A stretch of DNA of 12,066 bases from JACXVD01 sp047975785 (GTDB lineage: Bacteria; Pseudomonadota; Alphaproteobacteria; Sphingomonadales; Sphingomonadaceae). Of this stretch, positions 6,505 through 12,066 are shown piece by piece. Under the pieces are notes generated by a model. That model was given only the letters and a program-made list of their open reading frames with translations. It was not told the origin of the DNA and did not search any database. The stretch lies in NCBI GenBank assembly GCA_047975785.1, contig JBKEEC010000026.1:1-12066 (forward strand), in the 5' to 3' direction. How positions within the stretch are numbered: position 1 is the stretch's first letter; each line of letters begins with the position of its first letter. The translations under genes were made by a program, and so were the position numbers.

Positions 6505-7233
6505 GTGAAATATGTTCACTGGAACTGCCCCGACATTGATGGAGGCATAAACCAGGAAATTGCATTGTGTTTTGACCGGTCGCGCAAAAACCGGCTGCTC
6601 ATTCTTCCAGCCCTGTTTGATGAAGCCAACAAGATGCGCCGACATAGTGTGGAACTCATGCGCAGGCTTGATCTGTCTGGCATTGACTGTTTCCTGCCCG
6701 ACCTTCCCGGATGCAATGAAAGCCTGTCTCCGCTCAGACAGCAAAGTCTTGATAGCTGGAAAGATGCGGCTGGCGCTGCAGCCAGACATTTTGCCGCAAA
6801 TAGAATTCTGACGATACGTGCAGGTGCATTGCTTGCCCCTGACGGGCTGTCAGGCTGGCGACAAAATCCGGTGAGCGGGCGTAATATCCTGCGCTCCATG
6901 TTGCGGGCGCAGGTCATTTCTGCTCGTGAGAATGGCCGCGAAGTAACAACAGAAAACCTGCAACAGACCGGACGGAATCAGGGGCTCGATCTGGCCGGAT
7001 GGTCCATCGGGCCCACCATGTTCGCGCAGCTCGAAGCGGCCACCCCTGCTGATAACCCCCTGCTGATTGACATTGATCAGTCGCTGCTGGGTGGTAGCGG
7101 GCTTTGGCTACGGGCCGAGCCGGATGAAGACCCCGAACAGACCGATGCCCTTGCAGCAATTATTGCTGTCTCGCTGGAAAGCACCGATGAAACAGCGGCA
7201 TCGCATCGACCTGCCCGCGAGGAACCATTGTGA
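6505..7233 (+). CDS. Alpha/beta-hydrolase-fold protein, exosortase A system hydrolase 2-like (TIGR03101-like)
   Basis: 242 residues from a GTG start, five bases after the carrier-protein stop. Family marks are LLILPALFDEANKMRR (31-46), CFLPDLPGCNES (62-73), TIRAGALLA (103-111), the segment QNPVSGRNILRSMLRAQ (120-136) and LDLAGWSIGP (161-170) before a C-terminal region of about 50 residues. The usual GxSxG nucleophile elbow is absent. At its place is T-I-R-A-G, with arginine (R105) where serine would be. As I recall, relatives also have Arg here (GLRAG), so this is a family trait rather than decay. Classical serine hydrolysis therefore looks unlikely, and a structural, binding or different catalytic role is possible. 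The stop overlaps the start of the next gene (GTGA), indicating coupling. Confidence 0.75.
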   Translation: MKYVHWNCPDIDGGINQEIALCFDRSRKNRLLILPALFDEANKMRRHSVELMRRLDLSGIDCFLPDLPGCNESLSPLRQQSLDSWKDAAGAAARHFAANRILTIRAGALLAPDGLSGWRQNPVSGRNILRSMLRAQVISARENGREVTTENLQQTGRNQGLDLAGWSIGPTMFAQLEAATPADNPLLIDIDQSLLGGSGLWLRAEPDEDPEQTDALAAIIAVSLESTDETAASHRPAREEPL

Positions 7234-8018
7234 GCCGCACCGCCCTGACCTTTGACTGCCAGGGTATGACACTGGCCGCCACACTGGATATTGCCCCGCG
7301 CACGACCGGCCTGCTTTATATCAGCGGTGGTAATGAAATCCGCTCCGGAGCATTTTCCGGTCAGGCACATCTGGCAGCGCGTATTGCTGCAGCAGGCTTT
7401 CCGGTATTCCGTTTTGACCGGCGCGGCATTGGCGATAGCGACGGCGAAAATTCGGGGTTCCGCAATAGTCGGATCGATATTGAGACTGCACTGGGCACTT
7501 TCCGGGCGATGGCACCGCATATGACACAGGTGGTCGGATTCGGAAACTGCGATGCGGCCAGCGCCCTGATGCTGGCTGGCGGTGCCGGATGTGATGGGCT
7601 GGTTCTTTCCAATCCGTGGACTATCGAAAACGGGGATAACACACCGCCGCCCTCTGCCGTGCGTTCCCGCTATCTTGAAAAACTCAAAAACCCCAAAGAG
7701 ATCTGGCGCTTGCTCAGTGGCGGAGTCAATCTCAAAAAACTGGCAAGAGGACTGGGGCAAGCCGCAAAATCCGGTGCGGGGCCATCTTCACTTGCACAGG
7801 AAATGGCGGCAAACATCGCTGGTTTTTCCGGCCCCGTGCACATCCTTCTGGCAACATCTGATCGAACCGCACAAATATTTGAAAACGCATGGAATCGCAA
7901 TGATCCACGCATTGCCCGCTGTCAGGGAGCAAGCCATGCCTATGTTGAGCCTGATGCCATGCAGTGGCTGGAAAGCCGCCTGCTCGGCGCCCTCGGCAAT
8001 CAGGTGGCAGAACCGTAA
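7230..8018 (+). CDS. Alpha/beta hydrolase, exosortase A system hydrolase 1-like (TIGR03100-like)
   Basis: 262 residues from a GTG that overlaps the previous stop by four bases. The alpha/beta-hydrolase fold is clear: GLLYISGGNEIRSGAF (27-42), the strand FPVFRFDRRGIGDSDG (57-72) and the nucleophile region VVGFGNCDAASALML (101-115). Later come LVLSNPW (124-130), LLATSD (206-211) and GASHAY (233-238). The likely triad is C107, D211, H236, with cysteine in place of the usual serine. The form GxCDAAS is, as I recall, typical of this family. A Cys triad would suit thioester or ester transfer from the neighbouring carrier protein, but this is inference. It is the last gene of its unit and overlaps tgt tail-to-tail by 19 bp. 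Confidence 0.85.
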   Translation: MSRTALTFDCQGMTLAATLDIAPRTTGLLYISGGNEIRSGAFSGQAHLAARIAAAGFPVFRFDRRGIGDSDGENSGFRNSRIDIETALGTFRAMAPHMTQVVGFGNCDAASALMLAGGAGCDGLVLSNPWTIENGDNTPPPSAVRSRYLEKLKNPKEIWRLLSGGVNLKKLARGLGQAAKSGAGPSSLAQEMAANIAGFSGPVHILLATSDRTAQIFENAWNRNDPRIARCQGASHAYVEPDAMQWLESRLLGALGNQVAEP

Positions 8019-9133
8019 TAATTGGTGCGGAATATGCGTGCAAATTCTGCGAAACGGCTTTGCTCAATCGCATCGCGCATGGCCTGCATCAATTGCTGGT
8101 AAAAAGACAGATTATGCTCTGTCATCAGCATGGCGCCCAATATTTCCTGAGATTTGACCAGATGGTGCAGATAGGCCCGTGAATAGGTCGCACAGACCGC
8201 ACAGCTACAATTATCATCCAGTGGGGCGGTATCTTCGGCAAAACGGGCATTGCGCATATTTAGCGGGCCGTTCCATGTAAAAGCCTGACCGTTCCGGCCT
8301 GACCGGCTCGGCAAAACGCAATCAAACATATCAACTCCGCGTTCCACCGCACCGACAAGGTCATCGGGCTTGCCTACTCCCATCAGATAGCGCGGGGAGT
8401 GCTCTGGAAGCTGGCCGGGCGCGAAATCCAGAGTGGCGAACATGGCTTCCTGCCCTTCGCCCACAGCCAGTCCGCCGATCGCATATCCGTCAAAACCGAT
8501 TTCCCGCAGCGCCTCGGCTGATTCCTGCCGCAAACCCTTGTCCAGCGCGCCTTGCTGGATACCGAACAGGGCCGCCTGCTGCGCATGATCGCCTCCCGCA
8601 TCAAATGCGTCGCGGCTACGCTGTGCCCAGCGCATGGAAAGTTCCATCGATCGGGCAATCACATCATGCGGCTGATCCGCACGCGGACATTCATCAAATG
8701 CCATGACAATATCCGAACCCAGCAATCGCTGGATTTCCATGGACCGTTCCGCTGTCAGCATGTGCCGTGAGCCATCCAGATGACTGCGAAACTCAACACC
8801 TTCCTCGGTCAGTTTGCGCAAGTCAGACAGGCTCATCACCTGATAGCCGCCACTATCTGTCAGAATCGGGCGATCCCAGTTCATAAAGCGATGTAAACCG
8901 CCCAGTCTGGCTACCCGTTCTGCACCGGGGCGCAGCATCAGATGATACGTATTGCCAAGGATGATATCGGCCCCGGTTGCGCGCACGCTTTCCGGTTTCA
9001 TCGCCTTGACCGTAGCGGCGGTTCCCACCGGCATGAAGGCTGGTGTGCGGATATTACCGCGCTTCATGGTAATTTGCCCGCTACGAGCTTTGCCGTCGCG
9101 GGCAGAGATGGAGAAAGAGAAACGATCGCTCAT
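8000..9133 (-). CDS. tgt: tRNA-guanine(34) transglycosylase (queuine tRNA-ribosyltransferase)
   Basis: 377 residues, close to the usual bacterial length. It exchanges guanine 34 of tRNAs with GUN anticodons (Asp, Asn, His, Tyr) for preQ1 in queuosine synthesis. All key parts are visible: general-base D93 in LTDSGGYQVM, nucleophile D271 in VDMFDCVLPSRSGRNG, the pocket motif YAIGGLAVGE (217-226), and zinc ligands C309, C311, C314 (CSCAVC) and H340 (TEHN). Each of these sits nine positions before the Zymomonas mobilis equivalents (102, 280, 318, 320, 323, 349), a strong sign of a close, active orthologue. The stop codon lies inside the end of the hydrolase 1 gene, and the two genes converge. No other queuosine gene is in the window. 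Confidence 0.97.
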   Translation of the reverse strand: MSDRFSFSISARDGKARSGQITMKRGNIRTPAFMPVGTAATVKAMKPESVRATGADIILGNTYHLMLRPGAERVARLGGLHRFMNWDRPILTDSGGYQVMSLSDLRKLTEEGVEFRSHLDGSRHMLTAERSMEIQRLLGSDIVMAFDECPRADQPHDVIARSMELSMRWAQRSRDAFDAGGDHAQQAALFGIQQGALDKGLRQESAEALREIGFDGYAIGGLAVGEGQEAMFATLDFAPGQLPEHSPRYLMGVGKPDDLVGAVERGVDMFDCVLPSRSGRNGQAFTWNGPLNMRNARFAEDTAPLDDNCSCAVCATYSRAYLHHLVKSQEILGAMLMTEHNLSFYQQLMQAMRDAIEQSRFAEFARIFRTNYYGSAT

Positions 9134-9191
9134 GATCGCGAAGCTGCTAGCGGTTTGGTGTCGCCAGCGCCAGAGCGAAGATGGGGGCTGG

Positions 9192-9217
9192 ACTCATTGA
9201 GCTTATGCTCATTGAGC
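9192..9217. promoter_or_regulatory. Two near-palindromic 11-mers upstream of tgt
   Basis: GCTCATTGAGC (9207-9217) is a palindrome around its central base. ACTCATTGAGC (9192-9202) is the same except for its first base. Their centres are 15 bp apart and they lie 59-84 bases before the tgt start. This looks like a paired operator for a dimeric regulator, but no regulator is known from the sequence and it could be chance. Confidence 0.25.
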
Positions 9218-9291
9218 ACATATCCGTAACCTGAGCGTTTCAAACTGCTGATGCGCCAGTATCACTGCAGTCTGGTATAATGTCTGTTTCC

Positions 9292-10221
9292 TCAGAACCC
9301 GTAGACCAACGTGAAACGCGAAAGCGTATCAGTCTTTTTTGCGCCTGCAGGCGTGTCTGTATCATGCTCTACCGTATAAGAAATCCGGGCCTTCAGGCTA
9401 TCACTAAGGCCCGCTTCCAGCCCGGTAGCAGAAATAAACGTTTTGTTGCCCGATTGCAGATAGGCGCTGGCATTCTGGGTGAAAGCAATATTGTCGGCAA
9501 TTGCCCAGCTAAAGTCCATTGCTGCCAGGCCGGCAAGGCTACTGTCACTTCCCCCGCCCACAAACTGCGTCTTGCGCCAGGCTGGCCCGGCTTTTACTTC
9601 AAGATGGACGGCAGGATCATTGATTACGATATAGCCCAGCCCACCGGACACCGTATAGCGTGACGAAAATCCCTGATAGGGGTCACGCTCCCACTGCCCA
9701 AGGCCATATGCATAGAGCCGCTCATTGATTTTGTAATTCGGTTCATATGAAGCAAGATATTGTTCAGCCGTGGTAACGCCATTGCTGCGCTGGTAATCTG
9801 CCACGGCATTAAGCTTGTGCCGCCAGTTAATCCCGTCACGCTTGAGCGCAAGCCCGGCGGTAAGACCTGTATTACTGCTGTTTCCGCTGCTATGCGAGGC
9901 ACCAATCTGGCCTGTGCCGGACCAGTTATCCAGCAAACCTGCCTTGCGGACAGCATCTTCTTCTGCCCTGGCCTTTGCAGCGGCCAGACGCATCTGATTT
10001 TCGGTAAATTGCGCCAGTATCGCATCCAGCTCAACCGTATCGTCCGGATTCGTCTTGCGTGCCAGTGCTATGACGGTCGTGACCTGATCCACATCACCCG
10101 ATTCAATCGCTGCATTGATCATCGATCGCACAGGAGGCGGGATTTCGGCTCTGGCAGGGGTTGAAAGGCAAAGGGCGAAACCGGCAACTGACAGTGCCGG
10201 AACAAGTGCAAGGTTCCTCAT
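9292..10221 (-). CDS. DUF481 (YdiY-like) outer-membrane protein, copy A
   Basis: 309 residues. The signal peptide spans about 1-25 (hydrophobic VPALSVAGFALCL, cleavage near PARA-EI). After it comes a helical, charged region (about 26-95, EIPPPVRSMINAAIESG, then an Ala/Glu/Arg-rich stretch). From about 97 to the end is a DUF481 beta-barrel: WSGTGQIGASHSSGNSSNTG (100-119), then alternating strands, ending in FTLVYGF. The terminal phenylalanine is the usual signal for outer-membrane assembly. The family is of unknown function; E. coli YdiY is acid-induced. It is a tandem paralogue of the protein encoded at 10321-11289, with almost the same C-terminal strand. No clear ribosome binding site precedes the ATG. 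Confidence 0.88.
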   Translation of the reverse strand: MRNLALVPALSVAGFALCLSTPARAEIPPPVRSMINAAIESGDVDQVTTVIALARKTNPDDTVELDAILAQFTENQMRLAAAKARAEEDAVRKAGLLDNWSGTGQIGASHSSGNSSNTGLTAGLALKRDGINWRHKLNAVADYQRSNGVTTAEQYLASYEPNYKINERLYAYGLGQWERDPYQGFSSRYTVSGGLGYIVINDPAVHLEVKAGPAWRKTQFVGGGSDSSLAGLAAMDFSWAIADNIAFTQNASAYLQSGNKTFISATGLEAGLSDSLKARISYTVEHDTDTPAGAKKTDTLSRFTLVYGF

Positions 10222-10259
10222 GATTCAGCGCAACTGGCCTCAACAAGATAAACCTCGGA

Positions 10260-10284
10260 TTAACAAAATTTGAAAGATTGTTAA
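10260..10284. promoter_or_regulatory. Inverted repeat between the two DUF481 genes
   Basis: TTAACAA (10260-10266) is mirrored by TTGTTAA (10278-10284) across an 11-base AT-rich spacer. It lies 39-63 bases before the start of copy A, in a 99-bp gap that otherwise contains nothing clear. It may be an operator or part of the copy A promoter. No convincing -35/-10 pair could be fixed. Confidence 0.25.
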
Positions 10285-10320
10285 CCAGACACCTCCGGCT
10301 GGCTGCCGACGAGTGACTGG

Positions 10321-11289
10321 TCAGAAGCCATAGACCAGAGTAAATCGCGACAATGTATCGGTCCGTATCGCGCCATAGGGCGGATTGGTTGCATGTTCGA
10401 CCGAATAGGACAAGCGGGCTTTCAGAGCCTTGCTCAATCCTGCCTCGATTCCGGTCATACTGTCAAACGTGCTGTTGCCTGACTGGTAATAGGCATTCGC
10501 ATCCTCCGTCAGTGTCACATTGTCTGCAACCTGCCAGTTGAGGCTCAAACCTCCAAGCCCGGCCAGATCGTCTTCCATGAGGCCGGTGGTCAATTTTGTA
10601 TGACGCCATGCCGGGCCTGCTTTCAGCTCGATTTGCAGGTCATCCTCATCCACCGGCCTGAAGCCCAGCCCGCCGGAAATGGCCAGACGGGATGTAAACC
10701 CCTGGAACCTGTCCTTTTCCCATTGGGCAAGCCCATAGGTGAACTTGCGATCATCAATACGATAGTGGGTTTCATAAGAGGCGAGATATTGTTCGCGCGT
10801 AGTTATACCCCGGCTACGCTGGTAATCGGCCAGAGAGCGAATCTGATTGGTCCAGCGTTCCCCCTTCCTCCTGAGTTTGAGGCCCACTGTAACCCCGACA
10901 TTGCTGCTGTTTCCGGTTGACCGGAAAGCGCCAAATTCGCCCTTGCCTTTCCAGTTATCTGTCAGACCCGCCTGACGCTTTTCCTGCACATCTGCGGTTC
11001 TTTTTTCTGCCAGCCTGCTGGCCTTTTCCAGTGCCAATACTTCTTGTTCGGCATTGAAGCTATCCAGAATGGCCTGTAGTTCTGCCTTGTCATCAGGGCT
11101 GGTTTCCTTTGCCAAGGCGATAACTACATCAACCTTGATCGGCTCTCCTGATGCAAGGGCAGCATCAATCATCGCACGGAGAGGAGGCGCGATTTCTGCC
11201 GCTGCCGGAAAGGCAGTGAAACACATGGCCAGACTTGCAAAACATGTCAGGGCAAAAGGGCCTGTCGGGATGAAAAGGCATTTGGTCAT
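10321..11289 (-). CDS. DUF481 (YdiY-like) outer-membrane protein, copy B
   Basis: 322 residues from the chosen ATG. The signal peptide runs to about residue 31 (core FALTCFASLAMCF, cleavage near PAAA-EI). The mature protein has the same plan as copy A. It begins EIAPPLRAMIDAALASG, then a Lys/Glu-rich helical stretch with coiled-coil character, then the DUF481 barrel from WKGKGEFGAFRSTGNSSNVG to a terminal FTLVYGF. Blocks nearly shared with copy A include YQRS-G-TT-EQYLASYE and the last 13 residues TDTLSRFTLVYGF, which are identical. The frame extends upstream to a TTG at 11325, but the ATG at 11289 gives a normal signal peptide. Its promoter would be in the gap with the divergent permease gene. 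Confidence 0.88.
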   Translation of the reverse strand: MTKCLFIPTGPFALTCFASLAMCFTAFPAAAEIAPPLRAMIDAALASGEPIKVDVVIALAKETSPDDKAELQAILDSFNAEQEVLALEKASRLAEKRTADVQEKRQAGLTDNWKGKGEFGAFRSTGNSSNVGVTVGLKLRRKGERWTNQIRSLADYQRSRGITTREQYLASYETHYRIDDRKFTYGLAQWEKDRFQGFTSRLAISGGLGFRPVDEDDLQIELKAGPAWRHTKLTTGLMEDDLAGLGGLSLNWQVADNVTLTEDANAYYQSGNSTFDSMTGIEAGLSKALKARLSYSVEHATNPPYGAIRTDTLSRFTLVYGF

Positions 11290-11311
11290 GACCTCGCGGG
11301 TATAAACTCCT

Positions 11312-11327
11312 GCTTGCGATTGCAAGC
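11312..11327. promoter_or_regulatory. Inverted repeat in the divergent copy B/permease gap
   Basis: GCTTGC (11312-11317) and GCAAGC (11322-11327) flank GATT. It lies 23-38 bases before the copy B start and within the 121-bp divergent gap. It could be an operator, or a hairpin in the 5' leader of the copy B transcript. No firm promoter was found on either strand here. Confidence 0.25.
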
Positions 11328-11410
11328 GCAGCCAATACCTGTTTTACAAAAGGCAGGAAGCTTTGTCCGATTGCCCTGCCCGCTCCCTATGCCTATGAGC
11401 CTCAATACAA

Positions 11411-12066
11411 ATGTTGGAAAGTTTCACTCCGGAACCGTGGCTGTTTATGGTTCTGCCGCTTGTTGCTCTGGCGGCAGGCTTTGTCGATTCCATTGCCGGA
11501 GGAGGCGGACTTCTGATGATGCCATCCCTGCTTGCTGCAGGCCTGCCTCCCCATTTCGCTCTGGGCACCAACAAGCTGCAATCAAGCTGGGGCACGATGA
11601 TGGCGTGCCGCACATACTGGAAGGGTGGACTGGTCCATATCCGGGGCAATTTTCCTCTGGTAATGATTGCCTTCACAGGTGCAGTTTGTGGATCATTTGC
11701 CGTCCAGCAAATTTCTGCCCAGGCACTTGATTATATTGTCCCTGTCTGCCTGATTGGTGTCGTCATTTACACGTTTTTTTCGCGCAGGATGACCGATGAT
11801 GACGCCCACCATATCCTGACACGGCGCGGTTATGCCCCGGTCGCCGGCGGAATTGGATTTTATGATGGTTTTTTTGGCCCCGGAACGGGACAATTCTTTA
11901 CCGCCAGCCTTGTTGCACTTCGCGGCTATGGCCTGACCCGTGCGGCAGCAAATTGCAAACTTTTCAACCTCACGACCAATATTGCCGCGCTTATGACCTT
12001 TGCCCTTGGCGGAAAAGTGCTGTGGCTTCTGGGATTATGTATGGCTGTCGGCTCCATGACGGGTGG
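11411..12066 (+). CDS. TSUP (TauE/SafE/YfcA) family membrane permease, 3' end outside window
   Basis: About 218 residues are visible with no stop before the edge; family members are usually about 250. The family exports or imports small organic anions and sulfur compounds; the substrate is not known here. The two-repeat signature is clear. The first repeat has a transmembrane start and GFVDSIAGGGG (23-33), followed by LGTNKLQSSWGT (51-62). The second has GFYDGFFGPGTG (149-160) followed by NCKLFNLTTNIAAL (181-194). Several hydrophobic segments lie between (for example 83-98, 109-123, 191-215). The ATG at 11411 is the first in-frame start after a stop codon; no good ribosome binding site is visible. 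It is transcribed divergently from copy B. Confidence 0.9.
   Translation, partial: MLESFTPEPWLFMVLPLVALAAGFVDSIAGGGGLLMMPSLLAAGLPPHFALGTNKLQSSWGTMMACRTYWKGGLVHIRGNFPLVMIAFTGAVCGSFAVQQISAQALDYIVPVCLIGVVIYTFFSRRMTDDDAHHILTRRGYAPVAGGIGFYDGFFGPGTGQFFTASLVALRGYGLTRAAANCKLFNLTTNIAALMTFALGGKVLWLLGLCMAVGSMTG

Noticed and set aside
7077..7760. 227-residue open frame on the minus strand opposite the two hydrolase genes
   Set aside because: It is a shadow of two well-supported coupled genes, and its composition (many Cys, Arg, Ser) does not look like a real protein.
9276..9281. Perfect TATAAT on the plus strand
   Set aside because: No acceptable -35 lies 16-18 bases upstream (the position reads GCGCCA), and no plus-strand gene follows; it points into the 3' end of a minus-strand gene.
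10260..10284. CtrA-like site (TTAA-N7-TTAA) in the gap between the DUF481 genes
   Set aside because: The two TTAA elements are separated by 17 bases, not 7, so it is only an inverted repeat.
1..12066. CRISPR arrays, tRNA or rRNA genes
   Set aside because: No regularly spaced short repeats, no cloverleaf-like segment with a GGTTCGAATC-type T arm, and no rRNA-like stretch were seen. All gaps longer than 90 bp were read.

Overview
The window looks like chromosomal DNA from an alphaproteobacterium, most likely in Sphingomonadales (Sphingomonas/Erythrobacter relatives). The main reasons are as follows. The tRNA-guanine transglycosylase has its catalytic and zinc residues at a constant offset of 9 from the Zymomonas enzyme. 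A conserved SH3-protein/D-glycerate-dehydrogenase divergent pair is present, as are tandem DUF481 outer-membrane proteins. The centre is an exosortase-A-associated gene set of the kind found in this order. All family calls are made from recognised motifs and remembered family signatures; no search was run.

Layout. (1) Positions 1-474 are the transposase-upstream end of an IS5-family element, with a programmed -1 frameshift between its two transposase frames. It abuts exactly at a CTAG a 107-bp structured repeat (473-579). A second copy of the repeat (2204-2310, 103/107 identical) lies after the next two genes. (2) Between the copies are a secreted SH3-domain protein (-) and a D-2-hydroxyacid dehydrogenase (+), transcribed divergently. 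(3) Positions 2343-8018 hold two divergent, tightly packed units. On the minus strand are an AMP-forming ligase and a PLP-dependent decarboxylase that share an ATGA overlap. On the plus strand are a CelD/FemAB-like GNAT protein, an acyl carrier protein, and two alpha/beta-hydrolase-fold proteins joined by a GTGA overlap. The two units are only 25 bp apart. (4) tgt (-) overlaps the last hydrolase tail-to-tail by 19 bp. (5) Two tandem DUF481 (YdiY-like) outer-membrane proteins (-) follow. (6) A TSUP/TauE-family permease (+) runs off the right edge.

How the central genes may work together (inference). The ligase, carrier protein and PLP decarboxylase resemble the BtrJ/BtrI/BtrK logic of butirosin biosynthesis. 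There, an amino acid is activated, loaded on a carrier protein, and decarboxylated while tethered. Here a GNAT/FemAB-like enzyme could transfer the product to an exopolysaccharide or other envelope target, with the two hydrolase-fold proteins as unusual thioesterase or transferase partners. Both hydrolases lack a normal GxSxG nucleophile. The gene families are catalogued as associated with exosortase A, but their chemistry is, as far as I know, undefined. No exosortase or PEP-CTERM protein is visible in this window.
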